This document shows, piece by piece, positions 26,117 to 34,415 of a stretch of DNA of 64,000 nt (position 1 is the stretch's first letter; each line of letters opens with the position of its first letter). The translations under genes were made by a program, and so were the position numbers. Location of the stretch: NCBI GenBank assembly GCA_963741305.1, contig CAVUHL010000003.1, forward strand, positions 5,890,001-5,954,000, read 5' to 3'. The notes under the pieces are model-generated. The model did no database searches and had not been told where the DNA came from. It saw nothing but the letters and a program-made list of their open reading frames with translations. This stretch comes from DATMER01 sp963741305. GTDB taxonomy: Bacteria > Acidobacteriota > Thermoanaerobaculia > Multivoradales > UBA5704.

Positions 26117-27652
26117 ATGCCAAAGCTCGAGCTGACAGACGACAGCGGCGTCAAGGTGCGCATGTTCCGGCAGGGCCACGGCGACTGCTTCCTCCTGGCG
26201 CTGCCACGCGAAGGCGGGGGCGATCCCGTGTACGTGCTCATCGACTGCGGGTACAAGCCAGGCTCGCCGGCGTACCTCAACGAAGGCCAGACGATCGAGG
26301 ATATCATCGAGCAAATCGGGGAGGCGACGGACTTTCACCTCGACCTCGTAGTCATCACCCACGAGCACCAGGACCACGTCAACGGCTTCTGGAAAGAGAA
26401 CGATCCGTACTTCAAGGACTTCCAGATCGACGAAGCGTGGATGGCCTGGACCGAGGATCCGAAGGACGAGGTCGCGAACGAGTTGCGGGAGCGTCACAAG
26501 GACGTGCTGCTGGGCCTCGTCGACGCGAGGCGGCAGCTCGCCCTTGCCGCGGGGGAGGACGATCCCGCGGTCCAGCGCCTCGACAGCTTGTTCACCCTGG
26601 AACTCGGCGGCGGAGACGAGGTGCTCCCCATGGCGGCAGTGCTCGCTGCGGCCAAGGACCCGGAGAAATCCGGCAACAAGCAGTCGATGAAGCTGGTCAA
26701 GGATAAGGCGCGCCAGCATCGCGGTGTCAAGTACCTGCTGCCCGGCGAGAAACCACGCAAGGTCCCCCGGTCGGCCGGCATCCGCGTCTTCACCCTCGGT
26801 CCGCCGCGCAAGCCGGACCTGCTCCTGCAGGAGGACCCCGTCGGGGCTGAGGGCTTCCCGCGCCAGAGTGGCGCGCACGGGCTGTCCTTCCGCGCGGCGG
26901 TGGCCTCCGCGGAGCTCCCAGACGAGAAACGTCCGGCCCCGTTCAGCTCGCGGCACTGCGTTCGCCTCGACACGGCGCTTGGCGAGCCGGAGTCATTTTT
27001 CGTCGCGCACTACGGCCAGAAGAATGAAGGCGAAAGCGACGAAAACGATATCGAGGTACCGGACAATGCGCGCTGGCGCCGCATCGACGACGAGTGGCTC
27101 TACTCGGCGGAGAGCCTGGCGCTCACCATGAACGACGGCGTCAACAACACCAGCCTGGTGCTTGCCTTCGAGCTGCCGGCCTCGAAGAAGATCTTGCTCT
27201 TCGTCGGCGACGCGCAGCGTGGAAACTGGATCTCCTGGACGGAGCACAAGTGGAAGGAAGGCGACCAGACCATCACCGCGCGCGACCTCCTGGGCCGGAC
27301 GGTGCTTTACAAGGTCGGGCACCATGGAAGCCACAACGCCACGCTCGCGGGTGAGACCGGCAACGACTACGCGAACCTCTCCTGGATGGGACAGGGTGAG
27401 TTTGCCGGCGAGTTTACGGCGATGATCACCGCGGTGAATGAATGGGCGGTGAAGGTCAAGCCGAAGCCCTGGATCCATCCCCTGCCCTCCATCCGGAGAG
27501 CGCTCCTGAAGAAGGCGCAGGGCCGGGTCTTCCAGATGGACATAGACCGGCCGAAAAAGCCGGCGAACGTGCCTGACGAAACGTGGGAAGAGTTCCAGTC
27601 GCGCGCGGTGTTCGAGAAACTATACTTCGACTATGTGATTCCCGACGCGTGA
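26117..27652 (+). CDS. MBL-fold hydrolase (ComEC-like, soluble)
   Basis: 511 residues, no membrane segments. The metal motif is H82-x-H84-x-D86-H87 (THEHQDHVNGFW), then a strand with LFVGDAQ, then VGHHGSHNA (H402-H403). This is the same subfamily style as the MBL half of the protein at 896, with long inserts (about residues 110-300). Members related to the ComEC MBL domain act on nucleic acids or small phosphoesters; the substrate here is unknown. It is coupled to the M4-type peptidase, giving a second MBL-plus-peptidase locus in the window. Confidence 0.82.
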   Translation: MPKLELTDDSGVKVRMFRQGHGDCFLLALPREGGGDPVYVLIDCGYKPGSPAYLNEGQTIEDIIEQIGEATDFHLDLVVITHEHQDHVNGFWKENDPYFKDFQIDEAWMAWTEDPKDEVANELRERHKDVLLGLVDARRQLALAAGEDDPAVQRLDSLFTLELGGGDEVLPMAAVLAAAKDPEKSGNKQSMKLVKDKARQHRGVKYLLPGEKPRKVPRSAGIRVFTLGPPRKPDLLLQEDPVGAEGFPRQSGAHGLSFRAAVASAELPDEKRPAPFSSRHCVRLDTALGEPESFFVAHYGQKNEGESDENDIEVPDNARWRRIDDEWLYSAESLALTMNDGVNNTSLVLAFELPASKKILLFVGDAQRGNWISWTEHKWKEGDQTITARDLLGRTVLYKVGHHGSHNATLAGETGNDYANLSWMGQGEFAGEFTAMITAVNEWAVKVKPKPWIHPLPSIRRALLKKAQGRVFQMDIDRPKKPANVPDETWEEFQSRAVFEKLYFDYVIPDA

Positions 27653-27700
27653 AGAAGTCCCACCGGCGGCGGCCTCCTTGCACGAGGCCGGGACGTCTTC
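27651..27700. terminator. Bidirectional hairpin between convergent genes
   Basis: Imperfect stem GAAGAAGTCCC / GGGACGTCTTC with inner stem GGCCTC / GAGGCC. It lies between the MBL stop and the response regulator stop and overlaps the latter. Confidence 0.6.
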
Positions 27701-28301
27701 ACAACCACCCTTTCTGCCGGGCGATCCGCGCCGCCTCGACGCGGTTCTCTGCTCCGAGCTTGCTCATGGCTTCGGAGAGGTAGTTGCGGACGGTGCCCTC
27801 CGAGAGATGAAGCTCGGCGGCGATGCGGGCTCCGGTGTGCCCCTCGGCGGCCAGGCGGAGCACCTGGCGCTCGCGGTCGGTCAGGGGATCGGCTTCGTCC
27901 CAGGCCGCCGCAGCCAGCTCGGGATCGATCGACCGGAGCCCGGCGTGGACCCGGCGGACCGCCTCGGCGAGATGGGCGGCCGGTGAGTCCTTCAGGAGAT
28001 AGCCGGCGGCCCCGGAGTCCAGCGCCCGGCGGAGATAGCCGCTCCGGGCAAAGGTGGTCAGGATCACCACCCGCGCCGGGCTCCCCCGCCGCTTGAGCTC
28101 CGCGGCCAGCTCGAGGCCGGTCATGCGGGGCATCTCGATGTCGGTGAGGACTACGTCGGGCCGGACCTGGATGGCGAGGTCCAGTGCCTCCTGCCCGTCC
28201 CGGGCCTGGCCCACGACGTCGATGTCCGGCTCCAGCTCCAGGAGAGCCGCGAGCGCGCCGAGGACCATGCCTTGATCCTCGGCGATGAGCACCCGGATCA
28301 C
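27699..28301 (-). CDS. NarL/LuxR-type response regulator
   Basis: 200 residues. The receiver domain has D54 as phospho-acceptor (VVLTDIEMP), a conserved Thr (VILTTFAR) and Lys (LLKDSP). The C-terminal LuxR-type helix-turn-helix (LTDRERQVLRLAAEGHT...VRNYLSEAMSKL) binds DNA. It resembles DesR/LiaR regulators. It overlaps the sensor kinase gene by 4 nt and forms its two-component system. The ABC transporter just upstream in the same operon is the probable target or signal source. Confidence 0.92.
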   Translation of the reverse strand: MIRVLIAEDQGMVLGALAALLELEPDIDVVGQARDGQEALDLAIQVRPDVVLTDIEMPRMTGLELAAELKRRGSPARVVILTTFARSGYLRRALDSGAAGYLLKDSPAAHLAEAVRRVHAGLRSIDPELAAAAWDEADPLTDRERQVLRLAAEGHTGARIAAELHLSEGTVRNYLSEAMSKLGAENRVEAARIARQKGWL

Positions 28302-29416
28302 GCCTGGCGCTCCCTCTGGAAGGGGAGGACCGGAGCCTCGCGCAGGGGCAATGCCGGCAATGCCACGATCAGGACCGTTCCTTCATCTCCCTGGCGCTCC
28401 AACCTTCCTCCGAGCCCTTCGACGCGCTCCCGCATGGAGGAGAGTCCGATTCCGAAGGGGGCCGCGCCTCCCCGGCCGTCGTCCCGGACTTCGAGGACGA
28501 CCTCACCGTTCTCCTCCCTGAGAGAGATCCGGCACGTCCGCGCCCCGGAATGGCGGATGACGTTGGTCACCGCCTCCTTGAGCGCCAAGGCCAGCACCGT
28601 CTCCCGGGCCGGCCCCGGCTCGACCGGCTGGGCGAAGTACTCCAGCTTCACGCCCGACGATTCCAGGGCCAGCCCCGCCCGGGCGATCTCCGCTTGCAGC
28701 CCCTCCGATCGATAGCCGGCGATGGCGGTCCGCACCTCCCGCAGCGCCTCGCGGGAGATCCGCTCCACCTCCCGGATCTCGCGGCCGGCCCTCTCCGGGT
28801 CCCGTTCCACGAGCTTGCCTGCCAGCTCGGATTTGAGCGTGATGACCGAGAGCGTGTGCCCGAGGACGTCGTGCAGGTCGCGGGCGATCCGCTCGCGCTC
28901 GGCCGTCTTTGCCAGCCGCTCGACCTCGTCCTGGGTGAGCCGCAGCCGGGCATTGGCGCGGGAGACTTCGGCCTGGTGGATGTTGACCCCGCCGATGATC
29001 AGCGAGAAGACGGCTGCCGGCGCCCACGCCCAGGGTGCTAGGTCGAGCATCCAGACCTCCAGGCCGAGGATCGCCAGGAGCACCCCGAGGCAGATCATGG
29101 CGAACCGCGGCTTCCCGGCGTAGCCCAGGAACGCGGCGGCATAGATGAAGAAGCAACTCGCCCCGACATTGAACGGGATGTAGAGGACCCCGAGGAGCAG
29201 GATGCCCCCGGCGGCCCAGAGGACCCGCTTGCCTTGGAGCCAATACCCGGCGAAGTAGAGGACCAGGAAGGCGAACAGGCCGGCGGCAGTCAGCACCCAG
29301 TCCCGGGGAGTCGGCCTCCCCAGGACCGGACCGAGCAGGAAGAACCCGAGATAGACCAGCCAGACGTAGGGGAGCCAGCTGACCTCGGGATTCCTGGGGA
29401 GGAGCCTCATGCCCAT
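28298..29416 (-). CDS. Sensor histidine kinase (DesK/HisKA_3 type)
   Basis: 372 residues. Five to six membrane helices (about 10-155) are followed by a short coiled linker, a HisKA_3 dimerisation helix with H182 in RDLHDVLGHTLSVI, and an HATPase with EAVTNVIRHSGA and DDGRGG. The architecture is that of DesK/LiaS-like membrane-stress sensors. A second ATG at 29410 is possible. It starts 4 nt after the ABC permease stop, so transporter and two-component system form one operon. Confidence 0.9.
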   Translation of the reverse strand: MGMRLLPRNPEVSWLPYVWLVYLGFFLLGPVLGRPTPRDWVLTAAGLFAFLVLYFAGYWLQGKRVLWAAGGILLLGVLYIPFNVGASCFFIYAAAFLGYAGKPRFAMICLGVLLAILGLEVWMLDLAPWAWAPAAVFSLIIGGVNIHQAEVSRANARLRLTQDEVERLAKTAERERIARDLHDVLGHTLSVITLKSELAGKLVERDPERAGREIREVERISREALREVRTAIAGYRSEGLQAEIARAGLALESSGVKLEYFAQPVEPGPARETVLALALKEAVTNVIRHSGARTCRISLREENGEVVLEVRDDGRGGAAPFGIGLSSMRERVEGLGGRLERQGDEGTVLIVALPALPLREAPVLPFQRERQA

Positions 29417-29419
29417 ACC

Positions 29420-30217
29420 TTACCCGAACGTCCTGCCTTCGTCCCGGCGGTAACCGGCCCGGGCGATGAGGAGCGCAGCCGCCGTGAATACCGCCAGGAA
29501 CGCAGCGCTCGTCATCCAGGAGAACCGGCCCTGGTCCGCGCCGATCACGCCCAGGGCGAGCTGGGAGAAGTGATAGGACGGCAGCCAGGGCGCCAGCCCC
29601 TGGAAGAACTTGGGCAGCGCCTGGATGGGCACCCACATCCCCGAGGCGAACGCCAGGGGAAGGTAGATCACGTTGACGATGGCCGGGGCCGAGTTGGGTC
29701 CGGCCCAGGAGCCGATGGCGAGGCCGATCGCTCCGAAGGGCAGGGCCCCGGCGATCACGACCCCGGCGAGTGCCGCCCACTGCCCCGCCGGCAGGTCCAC
29801 CTTGCCGACCGAGGATCCGAGGGAGAACAGGAGGGCCGTCAGGACCATCCCGAACAGCACCACCATGGCGAGCTTGCCGGCGAAGTAGGCCGGGGTCGGC
29901 ATGGGGGTGGCCCGCTTGAAGAGCATCCATCCCTGCCCGCGCTCCACCGCGACCCCCACCCCGAAGCCGAAGAAGGCGATGCCCATCATCCCGAAGGCGC
30001 CGTAGGTGGCGAGGAGGTAGGCGGCCAGGGAGACCGGCCCGGCCGAGCGCCCGCCCATGGCCACGCCGAAGAGCAGGTAGAACATCACCGGGAATGCCAG
30101 CGTGGGGATGGCGTACATCGGCAGCCGCATCATCTTTAAGAGCTCGTACTTCGCCTCCAGGGCATAGATGCGCCACATGTTTCTTTCTTGCGCCAGGCTG
30201 GTATTCAGGGTCGTCAT
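29420..30217 (-). CDS. ABC-2 type transporter permease
   Basis: 265 residues from the ATG at 30217, which has a strong AAGGAGGTGG site; longer frames upstream are spurious. Six membrane helices are seen (for example TLAFPVMFYLLFGVAM, GAFGMMGIAFFGFGVGVAVE, FAGKLAMVVLFGMVLTALLF). An ABC-2 permease of this kind exports lipids, peptides or antibiotics. Its first codons overlap the ATPase stop by 4 nt. Confidence 0.88.
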   Translation of the reverse strand: MTTLNTSLAQERNMWRIYALEAKYELLKMMRLPMYAIPTLAFPVMFYLLFGVAMGGRSAGPVSLAAYLLATYGAFGMMGIAFFGFGVGVAVERGQGWMLFKRATPMPTPAYFAGKLAMVVLFGMVLTALLFSLGSSVGKVDLPAGQWAALAGVVIAGALPFGAIGLAIGSWAGPNSAPAIVNVIYLPLAFASGMWVPIQALPKFFQGLAPWLPSYHFSQLALGVIGADQGRFSWMTSAAFLAVFTAAALLIARAGYRRDEGRTFG

Positions 30218-31143
30218 GCTGCCACCTCCTTGAGATCGTCGGAATTCGTCAGGGCGAGGAAAGCCTCCTCGAGGTCCGCACCTCGCACTTCGAGGCCGGA
30301 GAGCGACCGGTCGCGGTTCATCAGCTCGCGGAGGACGCGCTCGGCCTCGGCCGCGAACAGCTCGGTGACCTCGCCGTCCCGCCGGGCATTGCGCACGCCG
30401 GGCAGGGCTGCCACGTCGGCCAGGGGGATGCTGGTGTGGCAGCGGATCTTGCGTCCGGCCGCCCGCGCCTTGATTTCGGAGGGCGTGCCCTCGGCCACGA
30501 TCTTCCCGCGTCGGATGAGGACGATGCGGTCCGCCAAGGCGTCCGCTTCCTCCAGGTAGTGGGTGGTGAGCAGGACCGACCGGCCCTCCCGGGCCTTGCC
30601 CTGGATCACTCCCCAGAGAGCGCGCCGGGCCTCGACGTCGAGGCCCACCGTGGGCTCGTCGAGGAACAGCAGGTCCGGGTTTCCGCACAGCGCGAGGGCG
30701 AAGAGAAGCCGTTGCTTCTGGCCGCCCGAGAGCTTGCCGAAGAGGCGCTCCTCGACGCCGCCGAGGCCGGCCAGGCCGAGGGTTTCGCTGAGCGGCAGGG
30801 GCCGGGGATAGTAGCTGGAGATCAGGTCGACGTGCTCGCGCACCTTCAAGGTTTCGGGGACCTTGGAGATCTGGAGCATGGCTCCGATCCGCACGCGCGC
30901 CTCGGCACTCCGGGGATCGAGGCCGAAGAGCGTGGCCGAGCCTGAGCTGGCCTGCAGGAGACCGAGCAGGAGATGGACGGCAGTCGTCTTGCCCGCTCCG
31001 TTGGGACCGAGCAGGGCGACCACTTCGCCGGGCCGGACCTGGAAATCGACACTGTCCAAGGCGGTGACCTTGCCGTACCGTTTGCCGGCCCGCTGCAGCT
31101 CCGCGATGGGCCGGTCGTCTTTGAAGGGATGGTTTCTTGTCAT
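30214..31143 (-). CDS. ABC transporter ATP-binding protein
   Basis: 309 residues from the ATG at 31143, which has GGAGG upstream. Walker A is GPNGAGKTT (about 46-54), the signature is LSGGQKQRL, Walker B is LLFLDEP, and the H-loop is LLTTHYLEEAD. The C-terminal 80 residues are the regulatory extension of the CcmA/drug-export subfamily (DUF4162-like). It is the first gene of the operon ATPase-permease-kinase-regulator, which suggests a self-protection or envelope-stress exporter controlled by the linked two-component system. Confidence 0.92.
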   Translation of the reverse strand: MTRNHPFKDDRPIAELQRAGKRYGKVTALDSVDFQVRPGEVVALLGPNGAGKTTAVHLLLGLLQASSGSATLFGLDPRSAEARVRIGAMLQISKVPETLKVREHVDLISSYYPRPLPLSETLGLAGLGGVEERLFGKLSGGQKQRLLFALALCGNPDLLFLDEPTVGLDVEARRALWGVIQGKAREGRSVLLTTHYLEEADALADRIVLIRRGKIVAEGTPSEIKARAAGRKIRCHTSIPLADVAALPGVRNARRDGEVTELFAAEAERVLRELMNRDRSLSGLEVRGADLEEAFLALTNSDDLKEVAA

Positions 31144-31267
31144 GGGTGGTTGCCTCCTTCCATTGGCCTTACATGGGCATTCTGGGAGAGCCGACCGGCC
31201 GAGCCCAGGGAGGGATGTCAGGAGTTTGGGATGACAGATGTCAGGCGCGGGATAGACTCCGTCCGAC

Positions 31268-33082
31268 ATGGCTGAGCCGACCTTCCCAGATCTCCGCACC
31301 TTTCTCGACCGCCTCCGCCGCGAGAACGACCTCGCTGTGATCGAGGCCCCGGTCGATGCCCATTTGGAGGTCGCGGAGATCCACCGCCGGGTGATCGCGG
31401 CAGGCGGGCCAGCCCTGCTCTTCACGAAGGTCAAGGAAGCAGACTTCCCGCTCGTCACGAACCTCTTCGGTACGGGGAAGCGGGCCGAGCTTGCTTTCGG
31501 GGCGAGGCCGTTGCGATTGATCCGGCGGCTGGTCGAGCTGGCAGAGACGCTGCTTCCGCCCACGCCGGGCAAGCTCTGGGGAGCCCGTGATCTGGCCGGC
31601 GAGGCGCTGCGGATCGGGCTATCGAAGCGGAGTGGCGGGCCAGTGACCGAGATCGTCACGGACAATGTCCGCCTCGACCGCTTGCCCGTCCTCACCACCT
31701 GGCCCGAGGACGGCGGCCCATTCGTCACCCTGCCGCTGGTCTACACGGAGCACCCGGACGGCAAGGGTCACAACCTGGGGATGTACCGCCTCCATGTACA
31801 TGACCGGCGGACGACAGGCATGCATTGGCAGATCGGCAAGGGAGGCGGCTTCCACTACGCCATCGCCGAAGAGCGTGGGGAGGACCTCCCCGCGACCGTC
31901 TTCCTCGGCGGACCGCCCGCTCTGATCCTGGCCGCCATCGCGCCGCTGCCGGAGAACGTGCCCGAGCTGATGCTCGCCTCTCTGATCGCCGGCCAGCGGC
32001 TGCGCCGGGTCGATCCCCCGCCGGCGGGAAGGCACCCGCTGATCGCGGAGGCCGAGTTCGCCCTGATCGGCCGGGTGCCCCCACGGGAGCGGCGGCCGGA
32101 GGGTCCGTTCGGGGACCACTACGGCTATTACTCCCTTCAGCACGACTACCCGGTCTTCCACGTGGATCGGATGGCCCGGCGCCGGGACGCGATCTTTCCG
32201 GCCACGGTCGTGGGCAAGCCGCGGCAGGAAGACTTCTTCATCGGCGACCTCCTCCAGGATCTGCTCTCGCCGCTCTTCCCCTTGGTCATGCCGGGCGTGC
32301 AGGCCCTCTGGTCCTACGGCGAGACGGGCTATCACTCGCTGGCCGGAGCCGTGGTCCGGGAGCGCTACAAGCGGGAGGCGATGGCCTCGGCCTTCCGCAT
32401 CCTGGGCGAAGGGCAGCTCTCGCTGACCAAGTTCCTCCTGGTCACCGACCGGCCGGTAGATTTGAAAGACTTTCCGGCGACGCTCGCCCACATCCTGGAG
32501 CGCACCCATCCCGAGACCGACCTCTACGTTTTCTCGAACCTCTCGATGGATACCCTCGACTACACCGGCCCTGCCGTGAACGAGGGCTCGAAGGGGGTCT
32601 GGTTAGGGCTCGGAGATCCGGTGAGAGATCTGCCGCGCGAGTTTTCCGGAGAGGTTCCCCCGGGAGTCACGGACGTGCGCGTCTTCTGCCCCGGTTGCCT
32701 GGTGATCGGTGGACCTTCCTTCGCGGACGAATCCGGAGCCGCCACCCGGATCGTCCGGCACGCCGCTTTCGCCGACTGGCCACTGCTGGTCCTGACAGAC
32801 GAGCCGCGGCGAGCCGCGGCGAGCCCGATGAACTTCCTCTGGACCACCTTCACCCGCTTCGAGCCCGCGGCTGACTTGCACGCGGCCGAGGTGAGCGTGG
32901 TACGGAACCATCTCTCCCACAAGCCGCCGATCCTGATCGACTCCCGTCTCAAGCCAGGCTTTCCCGGGGAGCTCTTCTGCGACGAGGAGACGGCGGCGAC
33001 CGTCACCCGCCGGTGGAAGGAGTACTTCCCGGATGGGCGGGTGGAGATGGGGGATTCGGGGCTTGGGCACCTGACGCCTTAA
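31268..33082 (+). CDS. ubiD: UbiD family decarboxylase
   Basis: 604 residues, the full length of UbiD-type prenyl-FMN-dependent decarboxylases. Family motifs include the N-terminal LRTFLDRLRRENDL, GGPALLFTKVK, MYRLHVHDRRTTGMHWQIGK, and EGPFGDHYGYYS with the catalytic Glu-Arg-Glu region nearby. Members decarboxylate aromatic or alpha,beta-unsaturated acids, for example in ubiquinone synthesis or aromatic degradation, and need the prenyl-FMN made by UbiX. No ubiX is in this window. Divergent from the ABC operon. Confidence 0.9.
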   Translation: MAEPTFPDLRTFLDRLRRENDLAVIEAPVDAHLEVAEIHRRVIAAGGPALLFTKVKEADFPLVTNLFGTGKRAELAFGARPLRLIRRLVELAETLLPPTPGKLWGARDLAGEALRIGLSKRSGGPVTEIVTDNVRLDRLPVLTTWPEDGGPFVTLPLVYTEHPDGKGHNLGMYRLHVHDRRTTGMHWQIGKGGGFHYAIAEERGEDLPATVFLGGPPALILAAIAPLPENVPELMLASLIAGQRLRRVDPPPAGRHPLIAEAEFALIGRVPPRERRPEGPFGDHYGYYSLQHDYPVFHVDRMARRRDAIFPATVVGKPRQEDFFIGDLLQDLLSPLFPLVMPGVQALWSYGETGYHSLAGAVVRERYKREAMASAFRILGEGQLSLTKFLLVTDRPVDLKDFPATLAHILERTHPETDLYVFSNLSMDTLDYTGPAVNEGSKGVWLGLGDPVRDLPREFSGEVPPGVTDVRVFCPGCLVIGGPSFADESGAATRIVRHAAFADWPLLVLTDEPRRAAASPMNFLWTTFTRFEPAADLHAAEVSVVRNHLSHKPPILIDSRLKPGFPGELFCDEETAATVTRRWKEYFPDGRVEMGDSGLGHLTP

Positions 33083-33083
33083 A

Positions 33084-33097
33084 ACTACACGTGTAGT
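33084..33097 (+). promoter_or_regulatory. 14-bp perfect palindrome, likely operator
   Basis: ACTACACGTGTAGT is a perfect palindrome directly followed by TAGAAT (33097-33102), which resembles a -10 box. It sits 26 bp before the DUF433 antitoxin start, as expected of an autoregulated toxin-antitoxin promoter. Confidence 0.55.
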
Positions 33098-33122
33098 AGA
33101 ATTCGGCTCCGGGAGGAGCCAC

Positions 33123-33365
33123 ATGGATGAACAGCAGCTGCTGAAGAGGATCACGATTGATCCTGCCATCTTCAGTGGAAAACCCATCATTCGAGGACGG
33201 CGGCTCGCCGTGGAGCATGTGCTGGGGATGTTGGCGGCGGGGGATTCCCCGGAAGTCCTCCTGCAAGGGTATCCCTGGCTTGAAAGGGAAGACATTCAGG
33301 CCTGCCTCGTCTATGCCCGGAGGTTGGTGGGCCATGAGCGGGTCGAGCCTCTCCTTGTAGCCTAG
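33123..33365 (+). CDS. DUF433 antitoxin
   Basis: 80 residues, complete for the family. It has the typical ITIDPAIFSGKPIIRGRRL, then HVLGMLAAGDSPEVLL and YPWLEREDIQACLVYA. DUF433 proteins (VapB45-like) bind DNA and neutralise PIN-like partners. GGAGGAG precedes the ATG. The toxin gene follows after 5 nt. Confidence 0.88.
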   Translation: MDEQQLLKRITIDPAIFSGKPIIRGRRLAVEHVLGMLAAGDSPEVLLQGYPWLEREDIQACLVYARRLVGHERVEPLLVA

Positions 33366-33370
33366 AGCCG

Positions 33371-33739
33371 ATGAGGCTCCTTCTCGACAGCTGTGTGTGG
33401 GGAGGCGCCCGCGCGGAGCTCGAAGCGGCGGGGCATGACGTCGTGGCAGCCGCCGACTGGGACAAAGACCCTGGTGACGAAGAGATCCTGTCTCAGGCCT
33501 TTCGCGAGAAAAGAATCTTGATCACGCTGGACAAGGACTTTGGCGAACTGGCCATTGTCCACGAAAGTCCGCATTCGGGAATCTTGAGGCTCGTCAATTT
33601 CTCCGCCCTTCGGCAAGCCTCGGTCTGCCTGGAAGTTCTCCGGCACCACGGAGAGGATCTCGCGGCAGGCGCGGCGCCATCCTCACCGCAGAACCAGGGC
33701 GCCTGCGAGTCCGTCCTCCGGATTAAGGAGAATCCATGA
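33371..33739 (+). CDS. DUF5615 PIN-like toxin with frameshifted C-terminus
   Basis: 122 residues. LLLDSCVWGG, DWDKDPGDEEILSQAF, RILITLDKDFGELA and SGILRLV are the PIN-like DUF5615 motifs with their acidic residues. After GEDLAAGA the frame continues into SSPQNQGACESVL, which does not look like the family. In another frame the DNA reads AILTAEPGRLRVR and stops at 33726, the usual family ending. A small indel near 33680 therefore seems to have replaced the last 16 or so residues, and the new frame now overlaps the next start (ATGA). Activity may be impaired. Confidence 0.8.
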   Translation: MRLLLDSCVWGGARAELEAAGHDVVAAADWDKDPGDEEILSQAFREKRILITLDKDFGELAIVHESPHSGILRLVNFSALRQASVCLEVLRHHGEDLAAGAAPSSPQNQGACESVLRIKENP

Positions 33740-34260
33740 TCGAGCCCACCACCACCCGGATGCCGCTGGAAGCCCGCTCCGGAGCCACCGCCAAGCTCCG
33801 CAGCAAGATGCTCAATCCCTTCATGATGCGCGGCTTCTTCCTGACGAAGCTGCCGCTGGCGCTGTTCGCGGGATTGCGCCTCCGGGAGCTGACCGAGGAG
33901 CGCTGCGTCGCCACGGTGCCCTATGGCTGGCGATCGACGAACCCCTTCCGTTCGACTTATTTTGCGGCACTCAGCATGGCGGCGGAGCTGTCCACCGGAG
34001 CGCTCGCCATGGCGGCGGTCGAGGGCGCTCCGAGGCCGGTTGCCATGCTCATCACCGGCCTGACCGCGAGCTTCGAAAAGAAGGCCGTCGGCCTGACTAC
34101 TTTCACCTGCACGGATGGCCCAAGGCTCTTCGAGGCCGTGGCTCAGACGATCGCGACGGGCGAGCCCGTGGCCGTCGAGGTGCCGACGGTGGGTACATCC
34201 CCCGACGGCGTCGTGGTGGCCCGCTTTACGTTTACTTGGTCATTCAAGGTCCGTAGGTAA
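33736..34260 (+). CDS. DUF4442 hotdog-fold thioesterase-like protein
   Basis: 174 residues. The pattern PYGWRSTNPFRSTYFAALSMAAELSTG followed by a long helix and the strands SFEKKAVGLTTFTC and VARFTFTWSF matches DUF4442, a relative of acyl-CoA thioesterases with the hotdog fold. The exact substrate is unknown. AAGGAG 5 nt before the ATG at 33736 supports the start. Cytoplasmic. Confidence 0.8.
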   Translation: MIEPTTTRMPLEARSGATAKLRSKMLNPFMMRGFFLTKLPLALFAGLRLRELTEERCVATVPYGWRSTNPFRSTYFAALSMAAELSTGALAMAAVEGAPRPVAMLITGLTASFEKKAVGLTTFTCTDGPRLFEAVAQTIATGEPVAVEVPTVGTSPDGVVVARFTFTWSFKVRR

Positions 34261-34262
34261 AA

Positions 34263-34405
34263 CCTCACCCCCTGTCCCCCTCTCCCGAGAGGGAGAGGGG
34301 GGACGTAGCTCAGGCTTTCTTTGCCTCCGATCGGCCTCCGTCAGGCACGACTGCTTCAGTCACGTGCCCCCTCTCCCCTGCGGGAGAGGGGGACAGGGGG
34401 TGAGG
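34263..34405. repeat. Inverted repeat with 25-nt perfect arms
   Basis: The arms 34263-34287 (CCTCACCCCCTGTCCCCC...) and 34381-34405 are exact reverse complements, with an extra internal hairpin CTCTCCC-GAGA-GGGAGAG. It fills the gap between two convergent genes (stops at 34260 and 34416) and probably terminates both. Confidence 0.7.
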
Positions 34406-34415
34406 TCAACCTCAA

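Noticed and set aside
31144..31728. N-terminal extension of the ABC ATPase
   Set aside because: It lies opposite ubiD and lacks domain motifs; a good ribosome-binding site marks 31143.
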